From: Salinicola salarius | GTDB taxonomy: Bacteria > Pseudomonadota > Gammaproteobacteria > Pseudomonadales > Halomonadaceae | Assembly (NCBI RefSeq): GCF_002179555.1 | Contig: NZ_NHOU01000016.1 | Span: 19,321 to 83,320 of the forward strand | Direction of reading: 5' to 3' | DNA: 64,000 nt | In this document: in pieces, positions 48,988-58,459 of the stretch | Layout: every line of letters starts with the position of its first letter | How positions within the stretch are numbered: position 1 is the first letter of the stretch | Notes under the pieces: generated by a model | What the model saw: the letters and a program-made list of their open reading frames with translations, nothing else | Told to the model about the DNA's origin: nothing | Database searches by the model: none | Position numbers and translations under genes: made by a program

Positions 48988-50130
48988 TCAGTGTGTCAAC
49001 AGGCGCCGGTGCGTGTGAATCGACATGAGAATACCGAACCCGGCCATCAAGGTCACGCTGGAGGTCCCGCCATAGCTGACCAGCGGCAATGGCACGCCGA
49101 CCACCGGCAGAATGCCCGTGACCATGCCGATATTCACGAAAACGTAGATGAAAAAGGTCAATACGATACTACCGGCCAGCAAGCGGCCGTAGGTGTCCTG
49201 CGCATGATTGGCCATGACCAGCCCGCGCGAGACCAGCAACAGATACAGCACCAGAATGGTACACATGCCGATCAGGCCGAACTCCTCTCCCAGCACGGCG
49301 ACGATGAAGTCGGTATGGCGCTCCGGCAGGAACTCTAGCTGGGACTGCGTACCCAGCCCCCAGCCCTTGCCTTCCAGCCCGCCGCTGCCGATCGCGGTCT
49401 TGGACTGGATGATGTTCCACCCGGCACCGAGAGGGTCGCTTTCCGGATTGAGAAAGGTCAACACTCGCTGACGCTGGTAATCGTGCATGTTGATCCACAG
49501 CAGCGGCGCCGCCGCCCCCGCCATGGCCCCCAGCGTCAGAATGAATTTCCACGACAGCCCCGTCAGCAGAATCACGAACACTGCCGCGCAGGTCACCAGC
49601 AATGACGTGCCCAGGTCAGGCTGACGGGCGATCAGCAGCACCGGCACCCCGATGATCACCGCGCAGACGATCAGATCGCGCCAGGTGGGCGGCAGGGGGC
49701 GGCGATGAAAATAGGCCGCCAGCATCATCGGCATGGCGATCTTCATCACCTCCGAAGGCTGGAATCGCAACGGGCCGATCTCCAGCCAGCGCTGGGCGCC
49801 CATGCCGATGTCCCCCATGATCTCGACGGCGATCAGCATCAAGAGGCCGCCACCGTAGGCCAGCGGTGTCCACCGGAACAGCGTGCCGGGCGAGAACTGC
49901 GCGATGATCACCGCGCCCAGCAAGGCCACGCCCATGCGCGACGCCTGCGCCATCGTCGTCGAGGCCGACATGCCGCTCGCGCTGTAGAGCACCACCAGTC
50001 CGAACGAGATCAGCAGCAGCAGGATCGACAATAGCCACGGGTCAAGATGCATGCGCAGCCACAACGAGCGCTTGCGCCCGACTCGGGCTTGATGGGCTCT
50101 CGGTGCCACGCGTTGGAAATCAATCGCCAT
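48988..50130 (-). CDS. rodA: Rod-shape SEDS glycosyltransferase RodA
   Basis: RodA polymerises lipid II in the elongasome with PBP2. The product has about ten helices, EFLPERHTDFIVAVLGEEFG and LPLVSYGGTS, both SEDS signatures. I used the ATG at 50130 (MAIDFQRVAP), which overlaps the mrdA 3' end by 11 bases; the frame continues upstream inside mrdA without homology. Confidence 0.97.
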   Translation of the reverse strand: MAIDFQRVAPRAHQARVGRKRSLWLRMHLDPWLLSILLLLISFGLVVLYSASGMSASTTMAQASRMGVALLGAVIIAQFSPGTLFRWTPLAYGGGLLMLIAVEIMGDIGMGAQRWLEIGPLRFQPSEVMKIAMPMMLAAYFHRRPLPPTWRDLIVCAVIIGVPVLLIARQPDLGTSLLVTCAAVFVILLTGLSWKFILTLGAMAGAAAPLLWINMHDYQRQRVLTFLNPESDPLGAGWNIIQSKTAIGSGGLEGKGWGLGTQSQLEFLPERHTDFIVAVLGEEFGLIGMCTILVLYLLLVSRGLVMANHAQDTYGRLLAGSIVLTFFIYVFVNIGMVTGILPVVGVPLPLVSYGGTSSVTLMAGFGILMSIHTHRRLLTH

Positions 50131-52015
50131 CGATACTCTCGATTTCTTCGTTGACGGTGGTACCCGGCGGATCCTCGAGCTTCCCGTCGGGCAACAGCCA
50201 CGCATCGGTAAGCTCGCGACCGAGGCCGGATACGCCGCCGCCTGCGTTCTCGACGATGACGGCAACCGCGATCTGAGGGTCGTCTACGGGCGCAAAACCG
50301 ATGAACAGCGCGTGATCACGGAGGCGTTCGGCCAGTTCGTCGGCGTCGTACTTCTGGTTCTGCCCCAGCGAAAAGACCTGAGCGGTGCCGGTCTTCGCTG
50401 CCATCTCGTACTGCAGGCCAGCGCCAGCCTTGCGGGCGGTCCCTTCGGAGCCGTTCATCACTGCCTCCATGCCTTTGTAGACGTCCTGCCACCAACGCGC
50501 CTGATCGATCTGTACATCCGGCTTGGTATCCGCGAACGGCGGCTCGACGATCTCCTCGCCGATGCGCTTGGCCAGATGCGGCCGCACCCACTGTCCCCGA
50601 TTGGCCAGTGTCGCGGTGGCAGCCGCCAACTGGAGTGGCGTCGCCATGAAATATCCTTGACCGATGCCGGCAGAAAGCGTTTCTCCCGGATACCACACCT
50701 GGTTGTACTTCTCGCGCTTCCATTCACGTGACGGCATCAGGCCCGGCGACGCTCCCTGGACATCCAGCGACGTGACCTCGCCAAAGCCGAACTGGTGCAT
50801 GAACGCCGAGAGACGGTCGATGCCCAGCCGGTACGCCATGGTATAGAAATAGGTGTTGTTGGAGACTTCCAGCGCTCGCTCGAGATCGACACGACCATGC
50901 CCCCACCGCAGCCAGTTGTGGTAGCGCCGGCTATCATTGGGCAACTGGAAATAGCCAGGGTCGTAGATGACGTCGTTGGGCTTGACCACCCCATCCTGCA
51001 AGGCGCCCAGCGCCTCGAACGGCTTGACGGTCGAACCCGGCGGATACTGCCCGCGTACCGCACGGTTATACAGCGGCAGGTCCAGATTTTCCTGCAAGGC
51101 GCGATAATCCTTGTAGGAGATCCCGGTCACGAACTTGTTGATGTCGAAGCCCGGTGCCGAAACCATCGCCAGGATGTCGCCCGTCTTGGGCTGAATGGCC
51201 ACGATGGCACCGCGTCGTCCGCCCAGCAGATCATAGGCCATGTGCTGCAGGCGACTGTCGATGGTCAGCGTGATGTCCTTGCCCGGCTCTGCCGGATTTC
51301 GGTCCAGTTCACGCAGGACCCGGCCACGGGCGTTGGTCTCGACCTTGCGCAGGCCGGCCTTGCCATGAAGCTGATCCTCGTAGGTGTACTCGACGCCAGT
51401 CTTGCCGATGAAATGGGTGCCGGCATAGTTCCCGGGGTCCAGGTCGGCCAGTTCATCGGCATTGATTCGCCCGACATAACCGAGCACGTGCGACATCACG
51501 ATCGGATCAGGGTAATAGCGCATCAACTGGGCCTCGACCTCGACACCGCTGAGCAGATAACGGTTCACGGCCAGGCGGGCAATCTGATCCTCGGTGAGGT
51601 CGCTGACCAACAGCGCAGGCTGGTAAGGCCGCTGGCGCTGCCGGGAACGCTCCCGAAAGGTCTCGACCTCATCCTCGGGCAGCCCCAGGATATCCACCAG
51701 GCGCTGCAGCGTGGTATCGAGATCATCGACACGTTCGCGCACGATGGTGAGGTTGTAGGTAGGACGATTTTCCGCCAGCAGCTTGCCGTTTCGATCGTAA
51801 ATCAGACCACGGCGCGGCGGTAACGGCTCCACTCGCATGCGATTGTTGTCGGAGCGCGTGATGAAGACGTCGTGCTCGATGATCTGCAGGTAGACCAGAC
51901 GCGAAACGAGCGCGCCCGCCATCAGCAGAATGATCAGGGCAGCGACCAACGAGCGATTGCGGAAGACACGAACTTCCTGTTCGTGATTCTTGACGTTTTC
52001 CCGACGTTTACGCAT
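50120..52015 (-). CDS. mrdA: Penicillin-binding protein 2 (transpeptidase)
   Basis: Elongasome transpeptidase. One N-terminal helix (about 24-46), a PBP dimer domain, and a transpeptidase domain with the active Ser in PPGSTVKPFEAL, SNN in VSNNTYFY and KTG in MAAKTGTAQV. 631 residues, normal for PBP2. It is the partner of the overlapping rodA gene. Confidence 0.98.
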   Translation of the reverse strand: MRKRRENVKNHEQEVRVFRNRSLVAALIILLMAGALVSRLVYLQIIEHDVFITRSDNNRMRVEPLPPRRGLIYDRNGKLLAENRPTYNLTIVRERVDDLDTTLQRLVDILGLPEDEVETFRERSRQRQRPYQPALLVSDLTEDQIARLAVNRYLLSGVEVEAQLMRYYPDPIVMSHVLGYVGRINADELADLDPGNYAGTHFIGKTGVEYTYEDQLHGKAGLRKVETNARGRVLRELDRNPAEPGKDITLTIDSRLQHMAYDLLGGRRGAIVAIQPKTGDILAMVSAPGFDINKFVTGISYKDYRALQENLDLPLYNRAVRGQYPPGSTVKPFEALGALQDGVVKPNDVIYDPGYFQLPNDSRRYHNWLRWGHGRVDLERALEVSNNTYFYTMAYRLGIDRLSAFMHQFGFGEVTSLDVQGASPGLMPSREWKREKYNQVWYPGETLSAGIGQGYFMATPLQLAAATATLANRGQWVRPHLAKRIGEEIVEPPFADTKPDVQIDQARWWQDVYKGMEAVMNGSEGTARKAGAGLQYEMAAKTGTAQVFSLGQNQKYDADELAERLRDHALFIGFAPVDDPQIAVAVIVENAGGGVSGLGRELTDAWLLPDGKLEDPPGTTVNEEIESIDGD

Positions 52016-52120
52016 GACAGGAACAGCGATTCAGGACAAGGATCGGCTCCAAGCCGTCACGGCGTCCGGCGGCGTCGCTTTCGGTGGCGTCAAATGGAAA
52101 CAAGCGACTGACTCTCTGAC

Positions 52121-52588
52121 TCAACGGTGATACGGATGTCCTGCGAGCAATGTCCAGGCGCGATAGAGCTGCTCTGCCAGCACTACCCGCACCAAGGGGT
52201 GCGGCAGCGTCAGTGCCGACAGCGACCAGGATTGCCGAGCGCGGGCGACGACGCGGGGATCGAGACCGTCGGGGCCCCCGACCACCAGCGCGATGTCCTG
52301 CCCTTCCAGCCGCCAGGAATCCAGCTTTTCGGCCAGTTGCTCGGTCGTCCAGGCCGCTCCTTTGACCTCGAGCGCCACGATACGTTCCTGATCACGCAGC
52401 TTCTCCAGCATCCGATCACCTTCGGCCTGGATAGCACGCGCCACGTCGGCGTTCTTGCCGCGGGCGCCGGGCGGAATCTCGACGATCTCGAAGGGCATCT
52501 CGCGCGGCAGCCGCTTGCGATACTCATCGACCCCGGCCTCGACCCACGCCGGCATGCGCGAGCCGACGGCCAGCAATCGGATCTTCAC
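52121..52588 (-). CDS. rlmH: 23S rRNA (pseudouridine1915-N3)-methyltransferase RlmH
   Basis: SPOUT methyltransferase acting on the 70S ribosome. [10 protein letters not shown] and [20 protein letters not shown] form the knotted SAM site. The start is a GTG at 52588 ([14 protein letters not shown]) overlapping the rsfS stop (GTGA); the longer frame upstream is not coding. 155 residues, the normal length. Confidence 0.96.
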   Translation of the reverse strand: MKIRLLAVGSRMPAWVEAGVDEYRKRLPREMPFEIVEIPPGARGKNADVARAIQAEGDRMLEKLRDQERIVALEVKGAAWTTEQLAEKLDSWRLEGQDIALVVGGPDGLDPRVVARARQSWSLSALTLPHPLVRVVLAEQLYRAWTLLAGHPYHR

Positions 52589-52953
52589 CCGCGAAGCTCT
52601 TGGCGATCCGCGGCACGCTTCGAATCCGTGGGCAGGTCGGCCCAAAGACGCTCGAGATCATAGAGTTGGCGGGTCTCTGGCATCATCACGTGGGCAACGA
52701 CGTCACCCAGATCCACCAGCACCCATTCACCGCTCTGCTGCCCTTCCACGCCAAGCGGTCGAAGACCGGCTTCCTTCGCCTTCTCGATCACGTTGTTCGC
52801 CAATGCGGAGACGTGACGCGACGACGTACCGCTCGCGACCACCATGACATCGGTGACACTGGTCAGCTCGGCCACATCTAGCTCGACGACGTCGCGCGCT
52901 TTCAATTCTTCGAGCGCATCCACCACCAATGATTTAAGCGTATCTGTCTGCAT
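52585..52953 (-). CDS. rsfS: Ribosomal silencing factor RsfS
   Basis: RsfS binds L14 of the large subunit and blocks subunit joining under starvation. The product has [32 protein letters not shown] and [16 protein letters not shown], typical of the family. 122 residues. It lies between nadD and rlmH as in many bacteria. Confidence 0.97.
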   Translation of the reverse strand: MQTDTLKSLVVDALEELKARDVVELDVAELTSVTDVMVVASGTSSRHVSALANNVIEKAKEAGLRPLGVEGQQSGEWVLVDLGDVVAHVMMPETRQLYDLERLWADLPTDSKRAADRQELRG

Positions 52954-52989
52954 AGCTCCTCGTCATATAGCCCCTGGAAAAGGGCAATC

Positions 52990-53015
52990 GCGTCTCCCGG
53001 AAATCCGGAAGACGC
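52990..53015 (-). other. Stem-loop between nadD and rsfS
   Basis: GCGTCTCCCGGA (52990-53001) pairs with TCCGGAAGACGC (53004-53015) with one mismatch just after the nadD stop. Only a CCTTTTCC stretch follows on the minus strand, so it may slow or partly end transcription rather than stop it. Confidence 0.4.
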
Positions 53016-53020
53016 GCATT

Positions 53021-53707
53021 TTACTCGGATAACCCGTCAACACCAGCCCCGGACTCGCGATAGAGCTCATGGGTTTCGATATAGCGCTCGACGGATTCGG
53101 GGGTCAGATATCGCACGCTAAGCCCTTGCTGCAAGCGCCGGCGCACTTCGGTTGCCGCGATCGCCATGCGGCTGGGCAAGCGCAGCCGCAACAGGTGGCC
53201 GGCAGGCGCCGCCATCAGCGATTCGACCGTGGCGACCTCCCGGCCTTCGATCAGTGAAGCCAGCGACGGCTCCAGCGGCGCCTCGTGATCGGGACGATCG
53301 ATCACCACGATATGGGCCAGCGACAGCAAGCGCTCGCACTGGTGCCAATGAGGCAGGCCCAGAAAGGCATCGTGACCGACGGCCATGACCAGGCGCGCCT
53401 GCTCTCCGCACTCTTCGCGCAACGACGCCAGGGTGTCGACGGAGTAGGAATGCCCCGAACGACGCACCTCGCGGTCGTCCGCCACCAGGCCGGGCGTGTC
53501 ACCGATACCGGCCTTCAGCATGGCAAGCCGGTGCTCGGCGGAGATGCCGGGCGCCGTGCGATGAGGCGGAACGTGGACCGGGATCATGTGCACCGCGTCC
53601 AGCGCCAGCGCCTCTCCCAGCTCCACGGCGCTCCGCAGATGTCCCATATGAACCGGGTCGAAGGTACCGCCGAGCATGGCGATACGCACCGTGGACGAAT
53701 GCCGCAT
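53021..53707 (-). CDS. nadD: Nicotinate-nucleotide adenylyltransferase
   Basis: Adenylates nicotinate mononucleotide in NAD synthesis. The nucleotidyltransferase motif GGTFDPVHMGHL is near the start; VGHDAFLGLPHWHQ and IAATEVRRRL follow. I placed the start at the ATG at 53707 (MRHSSTVRIAML), just beyond the proA stop; the frame also offers a start at 53749 inside proA and a GTG at 53689. Confidence 0.95.
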   Translation of the reverse strand: MRHSSTVRIAMLGGTFDPVHMGHLRSAVELGEALALDAVHMIPVHVPPHRTAPGISAEHRLAMLKAGIGDTPGLVADDREVRRSGHSYSVDTLASLREECGEQARLVMAVGHDAFLGLPHWHQCERLLSLAHIVVIDRPDHEAPLEPSLASLIEGREVATVESLMAAPAGHLLRLRLPSRMAIAATEVRRRLQQGLSVRYLTPESVERYIETHELYRESGAGVDGLSE

Positions 53708-53723
53708 GTCAGTTTGTCGCACG

Positions 53724-55007
53724 TCAGCTCCGAACATGACCGTCGCCAAAGACTACGTATTTTCGGGTCGTCAGGCCTTCGAGGCCAACCGGGCCACGGG
53801 CATGCAGCTTGTTGGTCGAAATGCCGATCTCGGCGCCCAGGCCATATTCGAAGCCATCGGCAAAACGCGTCGAGGCATTGACGATGACCGAGCTGGAATC
53901 CACCTCGGCCAGAAACCGTCTGGCGAGCGTCAGGTTTTCCGTCACGATCGCGTCGGTATGCTGCGAACCATAGGTGTTGACGTGTTCGACCGCCTGGTCG
54001 AAACCGTCGACGATCCGAATCGCCAGAATCGGTGCCAAATACTCCGTCGACCAGTCCGCCTCCGAGGCGGCGACGGCGTCGTCGATCCATTCCCGGGTGC
54101 GCGGACAGCCACGCATCTCGACGTGCTTGTCGCGATAGATCGCTGCCAGCTCGGGCAGCACCCGCGCCGCGATATCGGCATGCACCAGCAGGGTTTCCAT
54201 GGTATTGCAGGGAGAGTAGCGCTGGGTCTTGGCGTTGTCGGCGATCGCCACCGCCTTGTCGACATCCGCAGCCGCATCGATATAGACGTGGCAGATGCCA
54301 TCGAGATGCTTGATGACGGGCACCGTGGCCTCATCGGCAACGCGAGCGATCAACGACTTGCCGCCCCGAGGAATGATGACGTCCACGAACTGCGGCATGG
54401 TGATCAACTCCCCCACCGCGGCACGATCGGTGGTCGCAACGACCTGCACGGCTGTTGCCGGCAGCCCGGCGTCCTCGAGTCCCAGACGAATGCACTCCGC
54501 GATCGCCGCATTGCTGGATGCCGCTTCCGAGCCGCCACGAAGAATGCAGGCATTCCCGGATTTCAGACAGAGGCTCGCCGCTTCGACGGTCACATTAGGA
54601 CGCGACTCGTAGATGATGCCGACCACGCCTAGGGGCACACGCATCTGGCCGACCTGAATGCCGCTGGGCCGATAGCTCAGGCCGTCGATCTGGCCGACGG
54701 GATCGGCAAGCGCCGCCACCTGACGAACACCGGCGATCATGGCATCGACTCGCTCGGGGGTCAGCGCCAGGCGATCCAGCAGGGCGTCACTCAGCCCGTT
54801 TTCGCGCCCGCGCTGCAAATCCTCCTGGTTGGCCGCCGCCAGGGTCGGCCGCGCCGCTTCCAGCCGAGCCACGATGGCCTCCAGCGCGCGGTTCTTGGAA
54901 CCGCTGTCGACCCGGCGCAGCGCGGCACTGGCGCTACGCGCCCGCTGCCCCAGATCCTGCATGTACTGAACGATATCCTCGACCCGAGAGGCCGCAGTCT
55001 GCTGCAT
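53724..55007 (-). CDS. proA: Gamma-glutamyl phosphate reductase
   Basis: Reduces gamma-glutamyl phosphate with NADPH in proline synthesis; relevant in a halophile because proline is also an osmolyte. The active Cys lies in [13 protein letters not shown], with [10 protein letters not shown] and [16 protein letters not shown] as further family motifs. 427 residues, full length. It heads the minus-strand cluster leading into nadD-rsfS-rlmH. Confidence 0.97.
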   Translation of the reverse strand: MQQTAASRVEDIVQYMQDLGQRARSASAALRRVDSGSKNRALEAIVARLEAARPTLAAANQEDLQRGRENGLSDALLDRLALTPERVDAMIAGVRQVAALADPVGQIDGLSYRPSGIQVGQMRVPLGVVGIIYESRPNVTVEAASLCLKSGNACILRGGSEAASSNAAIAECIRLGLEDAGLPATAVQVVATTDRAAVGELITMPQFVDVIIPRGGKSLIARVADEATVPVIKHLDGICHVYIDAAADVDKAVAIADNAKTQRYSPCNTMETLLVHADIAARVLPELAAIYRDKHVEMRGCPRTREWIDDAVAASEADWSTEYLAPILAIRIVDGFDQAVEHVNTYGSQHTDAIVTENLTLARRFLAEVDSSSVIVNASTRFADGFEYGLGAEIGISTNKLHARGPVGLEGLTTRKYVVFGDGHVRS

Positions 55008-55115
55008 GGTGTACTATTCCATCTCGTTGGTAGCCCGCAACGAGCGCCGTTCGTCGTCGAAATCCGCAACGGCCCGGTAGGCTAGAAAACTTGGCGTCAA
55101 TGATACGATAGCGCT

Positions 55116-55144
55116 TTGCCCGTTATCGTCGATCACGCTATACG
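55116..55144 (+). promoter_or_regulatory. Candidate promoter of the GGDEF-like pair
   Basis: TTGCCC (55116-55121), a 17-base spacer and TATACG (55139-55144) lie 74 bases before the first gene of the unit. Confidence 0.45.
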
Positions 55145-55217
55145 CTCAGTCCCGGCACATGCGATAGTGAGACACGAATCGAGCACGCCATTCGCAATCG
55201 GTCCAATATAAGCCACC

Positions 55218-56045
55218 ATGCAAAGCAAGTACAAAAGCCTCGGCTTCAAAACGCTTCTGGCGCTTATCTTGGTGCTTGCTCTGTTGACGGGCTGGCTGGC
55301 CGAAGGCGCGATGAGAGCAACTGCCTGGACCAGCGCCGTCGTCTTCGCTTTCCTGCTGGCTCGCCCCGCACGCCTCGCGCAATGGTTTCCCGTCGCGATC
55401 CTCCTGCTCGGCACCGCCCTGCTCCTGATCGATCATGCCGATACCGATATCTGGGTCTGGGTTCTGCCCCTGTGCCTGCTGGGCCTGACGGGTCGGGCCG
55501 GGGTCATGGTGAATGTGGCGGCCTATCTGTTATGCGTGATCTACATCGGCTGGACGCAGACCCTCCCCACCGCCACCGTGGCCGCCATTTCCCTGGCTGC
55601 TGTCTGGCTGCTGTCGCTGGAGCGACAGCGGCTGTCGGTGACGAATCGAGTATCGACGAAGCCCGATTGGCTGCTCCCGCCCGCCCAACTGGATACCGAT
55701 GTTCAGCGTGAACTCAAGCGAACCAAGCGAGAAGGATCGTATGGCGAGGTGGCGATCTTCGGCTGTGCCCGCTCGACGAGTGCCAACATGAAGCAGCTCT
55801 GCCGCTGCCTCCAGGAGCAACTGGCTCTCTATGAACGCGCCTACCGGCTCAACGACTATGGGGTAGCGGTGATTTTGGTAGCGCCCAGTGCCGAAGCCGC
55901 CAGCCAGCGCCGTCGACAGCTGGTATACGCCATCGCGCCTCATCGAGAGGTCTCCTCGACCCCGTTGACGGAAATTGGCGATCGCTTCGCTCGTCATACC
56001 GGCAAGCCGGCGGCGCATGCTTCGGAGATGCAACCTTGGCATTGA
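55218..56045 (+). CDS. Membrane protein with degenerate GGDEF-like domain (first of pair)
   Basis: A 275-residue protein with about five membrane helices (residues 10-140) and a cytoplasmic domain. The stretch YERAYRLNDYGVAVILVAP has the spacing and hydrophobic pattern of the GGDEF beta-hairpin (typical RLGGDEFAVLL) but not its catalytic residues, so no cyclase activity is expected. The assignment to the GGDEF fold is my inference from pattern, not proven. It overlaps the next gene. Confidence 0.65.
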   Translation: MQSKYKSLGFKTLLALILVLALLTGWLAEGAMRATAWTSAVVFAFLLARPARLAQWFPVAILLLGTALLLIDHADTDIWVWVLPLCLLGLTGRAGVMVNVAAYLLCVIYIGWTQTLPTATVAAISLAAVWLLSLERQRLSVTNRVSTKPDWLLPPAQLDTDVQRELKRTKREGSYGEVAIFGCARSTSANMKQLCRCLQEQLALYERAYRLNDYGVAVILVAPSAEAASQRRRQLVYAIAPHREVSSTPLTEIGDRFARHTGKPAAHASEMQPWH

Positions 56046-56959
56046 GTCGATATAAGCTGGTCGCTCAACTACTCACACTGGTATTGCTGGTGGGGCTCGC
56101 GCTGTGGGAACACTTGATGCGCCACTACGACTTGATATTACCGCCCACGCTGCTGGCGATTGCGCTATTGGTTTCCATACCGCTGCAATGGCTGGGACGT
56201 CTGCGATCCGTGGTAGCCGACCACATGCTTCTGGCCGGTGGACTGACCCTGTGTGCGGTGGAAGCTCCGGGTAGCGACGACCCCATGCTGTGGCTGGGAC
56301 TGTCGATAATCCTCAGCTTTCTGCTGTTGACGCTCTTCCCGGCACTCCTGCTGGCGCTCTGTCTCGTACCGGCGATGCTCGCCCTGCTCGGCGACGATTA
56401 CATCACGGTTCTCAACCTGACACTGGGCTGGTGGCTGACGCTCGTCGCGGCCACCTTGCTCGTTCTGCTGGGTCACCCATCCCATGCCCAGCGCTTCACA
56501 TTGCGGCCCTGGCGACGTGACAAGCGACTCTCTATCGCCTGCATCCGCGCAAATCTGAAAATAGAAATCGCCAGGGCGTCTGCGCTCGACCAGCCATTGA
56601 GCGTGCTGGTCGTGTATATTCCCCAGCTCGATCAAGCCGGAGATCAGTTCGGCGGCCACTTGCGCGAAGTGCTTTCGTCCAATTTCAGCCACGCGGTTTC
56701 CGATAATAGCCGCCAAAGCGACCTGCTCGGCGAATACAACGCCAACGTTTTCTGGCTCATTCTGCCCAACACGGCTGAACCAGGAGCCATCGCCGCTGCC
56801 AAAAGGCTCTCGGACGTGGTGACGATGGTCGCCCACCCAGAAATCGGCTCGCTGGAAAGCTACAGCCGGGTATGCACCCTGCAGGCACAGGAAAGCGTGG
56901 AGCACTTCTCGAAACGCCTCGAAGCCGCCGCCAACAAACTGCTGGAACCTCACGCGTGA
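56036..56959 (+). CDS. Membrane protein with degenerate GGDEF-like domain (second of pair)
   Basis: A 307-residue protein with five to six helices (residues 10-150) and a cytoplasmic domain. SDLLGEYNANVFWLILPNT, then AIAAAKRLSDVV, fits the end of a GGDEF domain in which the active hairpin is rewritten. Start is a TTG at 56036 with GGAGATG upstream, inside the previous gene. Its stop overlaps the GTG of the next gene. It is similar in layout to the first protein, suggesting an old duplication. Confidence 0.65.
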   Translation: MALSRYKLVAQLLTLVLLVGLALWEHLMRHYDLILPPTLLAIALLVSIPLQWLGRLRSVVADHMLLAGGLTLCAVEAPGSDDPMLWLGLSIILSFLLLTLFPALLLALCLVPAMLALLGDDYITVLNLTLGWWLTLVAATLLVLLGHPSHAQRFTLRPWRRDKRLSIACIRANLKIEIARASALDQPLSVLVVYIPQLDQAGDQFGGHLREVLSSNFSHAVSDNSRQSDLLGEYNANVFWLILPNTAEPGAIAAAKRLSDVVTMVAHPEIGSLESYSRVCTLQAQESVEHFSKRLEAAANKLLEPHA

Positions 56960-58362
56960 ACTTCACACATTGGCTCTATACTCTCGCGCCTCAGCCGGAA
57001 CTGCTGTTGGCTATCATTTTCACGGTGGCCCTGATCGAGTCCCTGGCCATTGTCGGCATCGTGGTTCCTGGCGTCGTGCTGTTGAGTGCAGCGGCCTCGA
57101 TCGCCGGCCATAACGACACCTCTCTCCCGCTGATGCTGGCAGCCGGTACCCTTGGCGCCTTTGCCGGTGACAATCTCAGCTTCTGGCTGGGCCGCAAGCA
57201 GCGCAGCCGGATCCCTCACTGGTGGCCACTGAAGCAACACCCCGAGTGGCTCAACCGAGGCAACGACTTCTTCCAGCGGTACGGCACCCTATCGGTCATC
57301 GTCGGTCGCTTCGTCGGTCCCGTGCGCCCGTTCATCCCCATGATCGCGGGTATGCTGTCGATGCCATCGAAGCGCTTCGCTGTCGTCAATTTCATTTCTG
57401 CCCTGGCGTGGGCGCCCGTCTATCTCCTGCCAGGCTATCTGCTGGGACGCTCGTGGGAAGAGCTGATGGAACTGCCGGCAGGAGCCGAACGGTGGCTGTT
57501 GACGTTATCCCTGTCGCTACTGGCACTGGCGCTGCTGTTTTCGTGGATCCGCTATCAGCTGAGCGGTGACGGCCGCGTACATCATTGGCTGGAAAATCGC
57601 ATGACTCGCAGCCCCGCGCTGGCCAAGGGGTGGAACCTGTTTTGTTCACCCGCGCCGGCGAACGAATTCCCCCTGGCGTCATTATCGCTGCTGTTGACCA
57701 GCCTGATTGCCCTGACTGGCTGGACCGTATGGGTACTGATGCATGACGGCCCGTTGCCGATGGACGAGCAGATCCGCTCCCTCGCCAGCCTGCTACAGCG
57801 GAGCTGGCTGGTGGGGACCAGCGAGACACTCGCCGAGATCGGAGATGCGATGGGCATCAGCGTACTGATGGCGCCGTGGCTGCTATGGCTTCTCTATGCA
57901 AAGCGCTTCGCGGCGCTACTGCACATCGCCGGCGCCCTGATATTGGTCGCGGTCAGCAACACGGTCTTCAAGGATCTGGCAGGACGGGCGCGACCAGACA
58001 CCCCCGATTACCTGACCGGCTCGATGTCCTATCCCAGCGCCCATACGTCGACGATCGTGGTCGTGGTGGGATTGACGGCAGCATTTGCCGCCCAGGTGAT
58101 GCCTCAGCGCTACCGCGGGTACGCCTACTGGCTGGGCATCGTCGTCTGCATGCCCATGGCGCTGTCCAGGCTGGTGATCGGCGTCCACTGGGCCAGCGAC
58201 CTGATCGGCGGCGCCCTCCTCGGGCTCGTGGTCTGCGCCGTGACCCGCATCAGCTACCAGCATTTTCAGCGCCCCGACCGCGACATGCCACCCTGGGTGT
58301 GGCTCTGCCTCGCCTCCCTGATACTGGAGACGGCACGCGTCGTCTTCTTCTCGCCCGTGTGA
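56956..58362 (+). CDS. DedA-PAP2 fusion membrane protein
   Basis: A 468-residue protein joining a DedA/SNARE-associated domain (GIVVPGVVLLSAAASIAG, FVGPVRPFIPMIAGMLSM) to a PAP2 acid phosphatase domain with the three motifs KDLAGRARPDTP, PSAHTS and SRLVIGVHWASDLIGG. PAP2 domains dephosphorylate lipids such as undecaprenyl or phosphatidylglycerol phosphates, and DedA proteins act in undecaprenyl-phosphate recycling, so the fusion may act on such carriers at the periplasmic side. Start is GTG at 56956 overlapping the previous stop (GTGA). Confidence 0.9.
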   Translation: MNFTHWLYTLAPQPELLLAIIFTVALIESLAIVGIVVPGVVLLSAAASIAGHNDTSLPLMLAAGTLGAFAGDNLSFWLGRKQRSRIPHWWPLKQHPEWLNRGNDFFQRYGTLSVIVGRFVGPVRPFIPMIAGMLSMPSKRFAVVNFISALAWAPVYLLPGYLLGRSWEELMELPAGAERWLLTLSLSLLALALLFSWIRYQLSGDGRVHHWLENRMTRSPALAKGWNLFCSPAPANEFPLASLSLLLTSLIALTGWTVWVLMHDGPLPMDEQIRSLASLLQRSWLVGTSETLAEIGDAMGISVLMAPWLLWLLYAKRFAALLHIAGALILVAVSNTVFKDLAGRARPDTPDYLTGSMSYPSAHTSTIVVVVGLTAAFAAQVMPQRYRGYAYWLGIVVCMPMALSRLVIGVHWASDLIGGALLGLVVCAVTRISYQHFQRPDRDMPPWVWLCLASLILETARVVFFSPV

Positions 58363-58387
58363 TGCTGCCTGTAGAAGAACGATACTC

Positions 58388-58459
58388 GGAACCGTCACCA
58401 TCTGCTGCGCTCCGGCTCAAAACGTTTGGCCGGCGCGCAGCAGATGGTGAACAGGTTCT
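58388..58459. repeat. Palindromic intergenic element, copy 2
   Basis: A 72-bp inverted repeat. Left arm 58388-58415 contains GTCACCATCTGCTGCGC; right arm 58430-58459 contains GCGCAGCAGATGGTGAACAG. The arms pair over about 28 bases around a short loop. The right arm is nearly identical to positions 5080-5109. It ends inside the ubiX stop codon and can form a strong hairpin between the convergent genes. Confidence 0.8.
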
